Shown: one piece after another, positions 5,006 through 5,801 of the stretch | Position numbering within the stretch: the stretch's first letter is position 1 | Layout: every line of letters begins with the position of its first letter | NCBI GenBank assembly: GCA_900551635.1 | Contig: URWQ01000107.1 | Coordinates: 1-5,801 of the forward strand | DNA from: an uncultured Collinsella sp. | GTDB taxonomy: Bacteria > Actinomycetota > Coriobacteriia > Coriobacteriales > Coriobacteriaceae | Reading direction: 5' to 3' | DNA length: 5,801 nucleotides | The notes under the pieces: model-generated | The model's database searches: none | Told to the model about the DNA's origin: nothing | Seen by the model: only the letters and a program-made list of their open reading frames with translations | Position numbers and translations under genes: made by a program

Positions 5006-5801
5006 ATGGCAGCCTTGTTCACGACCCCCAAACGCAATGACACTACCGCCGGAACCCATGTTGCCGAACCCGACGTTCGCCGTCGCATAGGACTCGCGCA
5101 CGGCAGCTGGCGCCGCGTGACGCGCCGCATCGTCTCGGGCGCCGTGTGCGCGCTCACGGTGAGCTCGCTGCTCATGCCGAGCGTCTCGCTCGCAGCGGAA
5201 TGGGTCAAGGTCGGCGGCAACAAGTACAACACCGCGGCGAGCGACGAGGCCGGTACCTGGTCGTGGGACGGCGCCGACGACTTGAAGCTCAACAACTATA
5301 ACGGCGGCGAGATCCAGGCCGCAGGCAAGCTCAACGTGAATTACTCGGGAACCAACATCGTCACTGCCGAATGGATCGAAAGCATCAACGTTTCTCATGG
5401 CACTAACGAGAATGCCGAGCTCAATATCCAAGGCGACGAGGGCGGCACGCTCAGCGTGACATCTACTGAGGACGCTATCCTCTCCACGGGTAATATCAAC
5501 ATCGACGGAGCCGGATCCGTCAACGCCACGAGCACTGGGTTTGATGCCATCAATGCCGGAGGTGATCTCGCTATCAAAGGTTCGGGCAACGTCAACGCCA
5601 CGGGTGCATCGGATGGCATCAGGGCAAACGGCAATATCACGATTGACGACAGCGGAGCCGTCACCGCCAGGGCTACCAAGGACAAGGGTATTGGAGCCGA
5701 CAAGAACCTCACCATCAAGGGTGGCGGGACGGTCGAGGCAAGCTCAGCCGATGGTGAGGCCCTTTGGAGCGGCGGCAATATCAACATCTCGGACGGCGGC
5801 C
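5006..5801 (+). CDS. Secreted repeat protein, beta-helix-like (carbohydrate-binding-domain type), 3'-truncated
   Basis: The frame runs open from the ATG at 5006 to the window edge (265 residues seen). Residues 1-41 are polar and Arg-rich near the end (RRVTRR at 36-41). They precede a hydrophobic core IVSGAVCALTVSSLL and a likely signal peptidase site after Ala63 (SLA/AE). The mature start has a Trp-rich segment (TWSWDGADDLKLNNYNGG, 84-101). From about 157, tandem units of 23-24 residues follow the pattern GI-xAxGNITI-xGSGxVxA. This resembles the repeats of DUF4353-type 'carbohydrate-binding domain' and right-handed beta-helix proteins. It is expected outside the membrane, possibly as a surface or adhesin-like protein. 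No anchor can be seen because the C-terminus lies outside the window. The exact ligand and function are unknown; family resemblance is by pattern only. Confidence 0.8.
   Translation, partial: MAALFTTPKRNDTTAGTHVAEPDVRRRIGLAHGSWRRVTRRIVSGAVCALTVSSLLMPSVSLAAEWVKVGGNKYNTAASDEAGTWSWDGADDLKLNNYNGGEIQAAGKLNVNYSGTNIVTAEWIESINVSHGTNENAELNIQGDEGGTLSVTSTEDAILSTGNINIDGAGSVNATSTGFDAINAGGDLAIKGSGNVNATGASDGIRANGNITIDDSGAVTARATKDKGIGADKNLTIKGGGTVEASSADGEALWSGGNINISDGG
5474..5801 (+). repeat. Tandem protein repeats of about 24 residues (about 72 bp)
   Basis: Four complete units and a fifth cut by the window edge are visible: 5474-5545, 5546-5614, 5615-5686, 5687-5758 and 5759-5801. Shared positions include a Gly/Asn turn followed by an (I/L)-x-I strand, Gly-Ser-Gly or similar, and Val-x-Ala. 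The DNA has diverged between units but short blocks persist: AATATCAACATC occurs at 5492-5503 and 5777-5788, and GTCAACGCCACG occurs in units one and two. Units are 24, 23, 24 and 24 residues, consistent with one beta-helix coil each. Confidence 0.7.

Noticed and set aside
4937..5787. Several - strand frames opposite the secreted repeat protein
   Set aside because: The + strand frame from 5006 has a ribosome site, a signal sequence and regular repeats; the antisense frames are Ala/Pro/Leu/Val-rich shadows that mirror those repeats.
5474..5801. A CRISPR array or DNA minisatellite
   Set aside because: The periodicity is in the protein; the DNA units are diverged, without identical repeats and unique spacers, and the reading frame is maintained throughout.

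Overview
The window looks like chromosomal DNA from a high-GC, gut-associated actinobacterium. Collinsella or another member of the Coriobacteriia is my best guess. The reasons are the strong preference for C or G at third codon positions, a choloylglycine (bile salt) hydrolase, a short peptide-deformylase-like protein, and a secreted Gly/Asn/Thr-rich repeat protein. The genus assignment is inference; no rRNA or other marker gene is present.

Layout. (1) Bases 1-1692, + strand: the 3' part of a Kup-type potassium uptake transporter, with its N-terminus outside the window. (2) Bases 1714-1747: a long hairpin between two convergent genes. (3) Bases 1781-2746, - strand: a complete choloylglycine hydrolase with Cys2, Arg18 and Asp21 in place. 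(4) Bases 2808-2845: a strong intrinsic terminator for the next gene. (5) Bases 2879-3298, - strand: a peptide-deformylase-family protein that keeps the three metal ligands but has Met where the catalytic Glu should be. (6) Bases 3299-3491: a divergent promoter region. (7) Bases 3492-4802, + strand: a complete NCS2/AzgA-type purine permease, followed by a strong terminator at 4830-4866. (8) From base 5006, + strand, and open at the right edge: the N-terminal 265 residues of a secreted protein made of about 24-residue beta-helix-like repeats.

The genes do not form one operon. Each ends in its own hairpin or faces a divergent or convergent neighbour, so they read as independent housekeeping and gut-adaptation functions: K+ uptake, bile acid deconjugation, purine salvage and surface interaction. 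I see no CRISPR array, tRNA, rRNA, transposase, phage gene or recognisable defence or biosynthetic system. The most unusual item is the deformylase-like protein with all three signature motifs altered. Next are a possible stem covering the ribosome binding site of the bile salt hydrolase and the secreted repeat protein with an unusually long leader.
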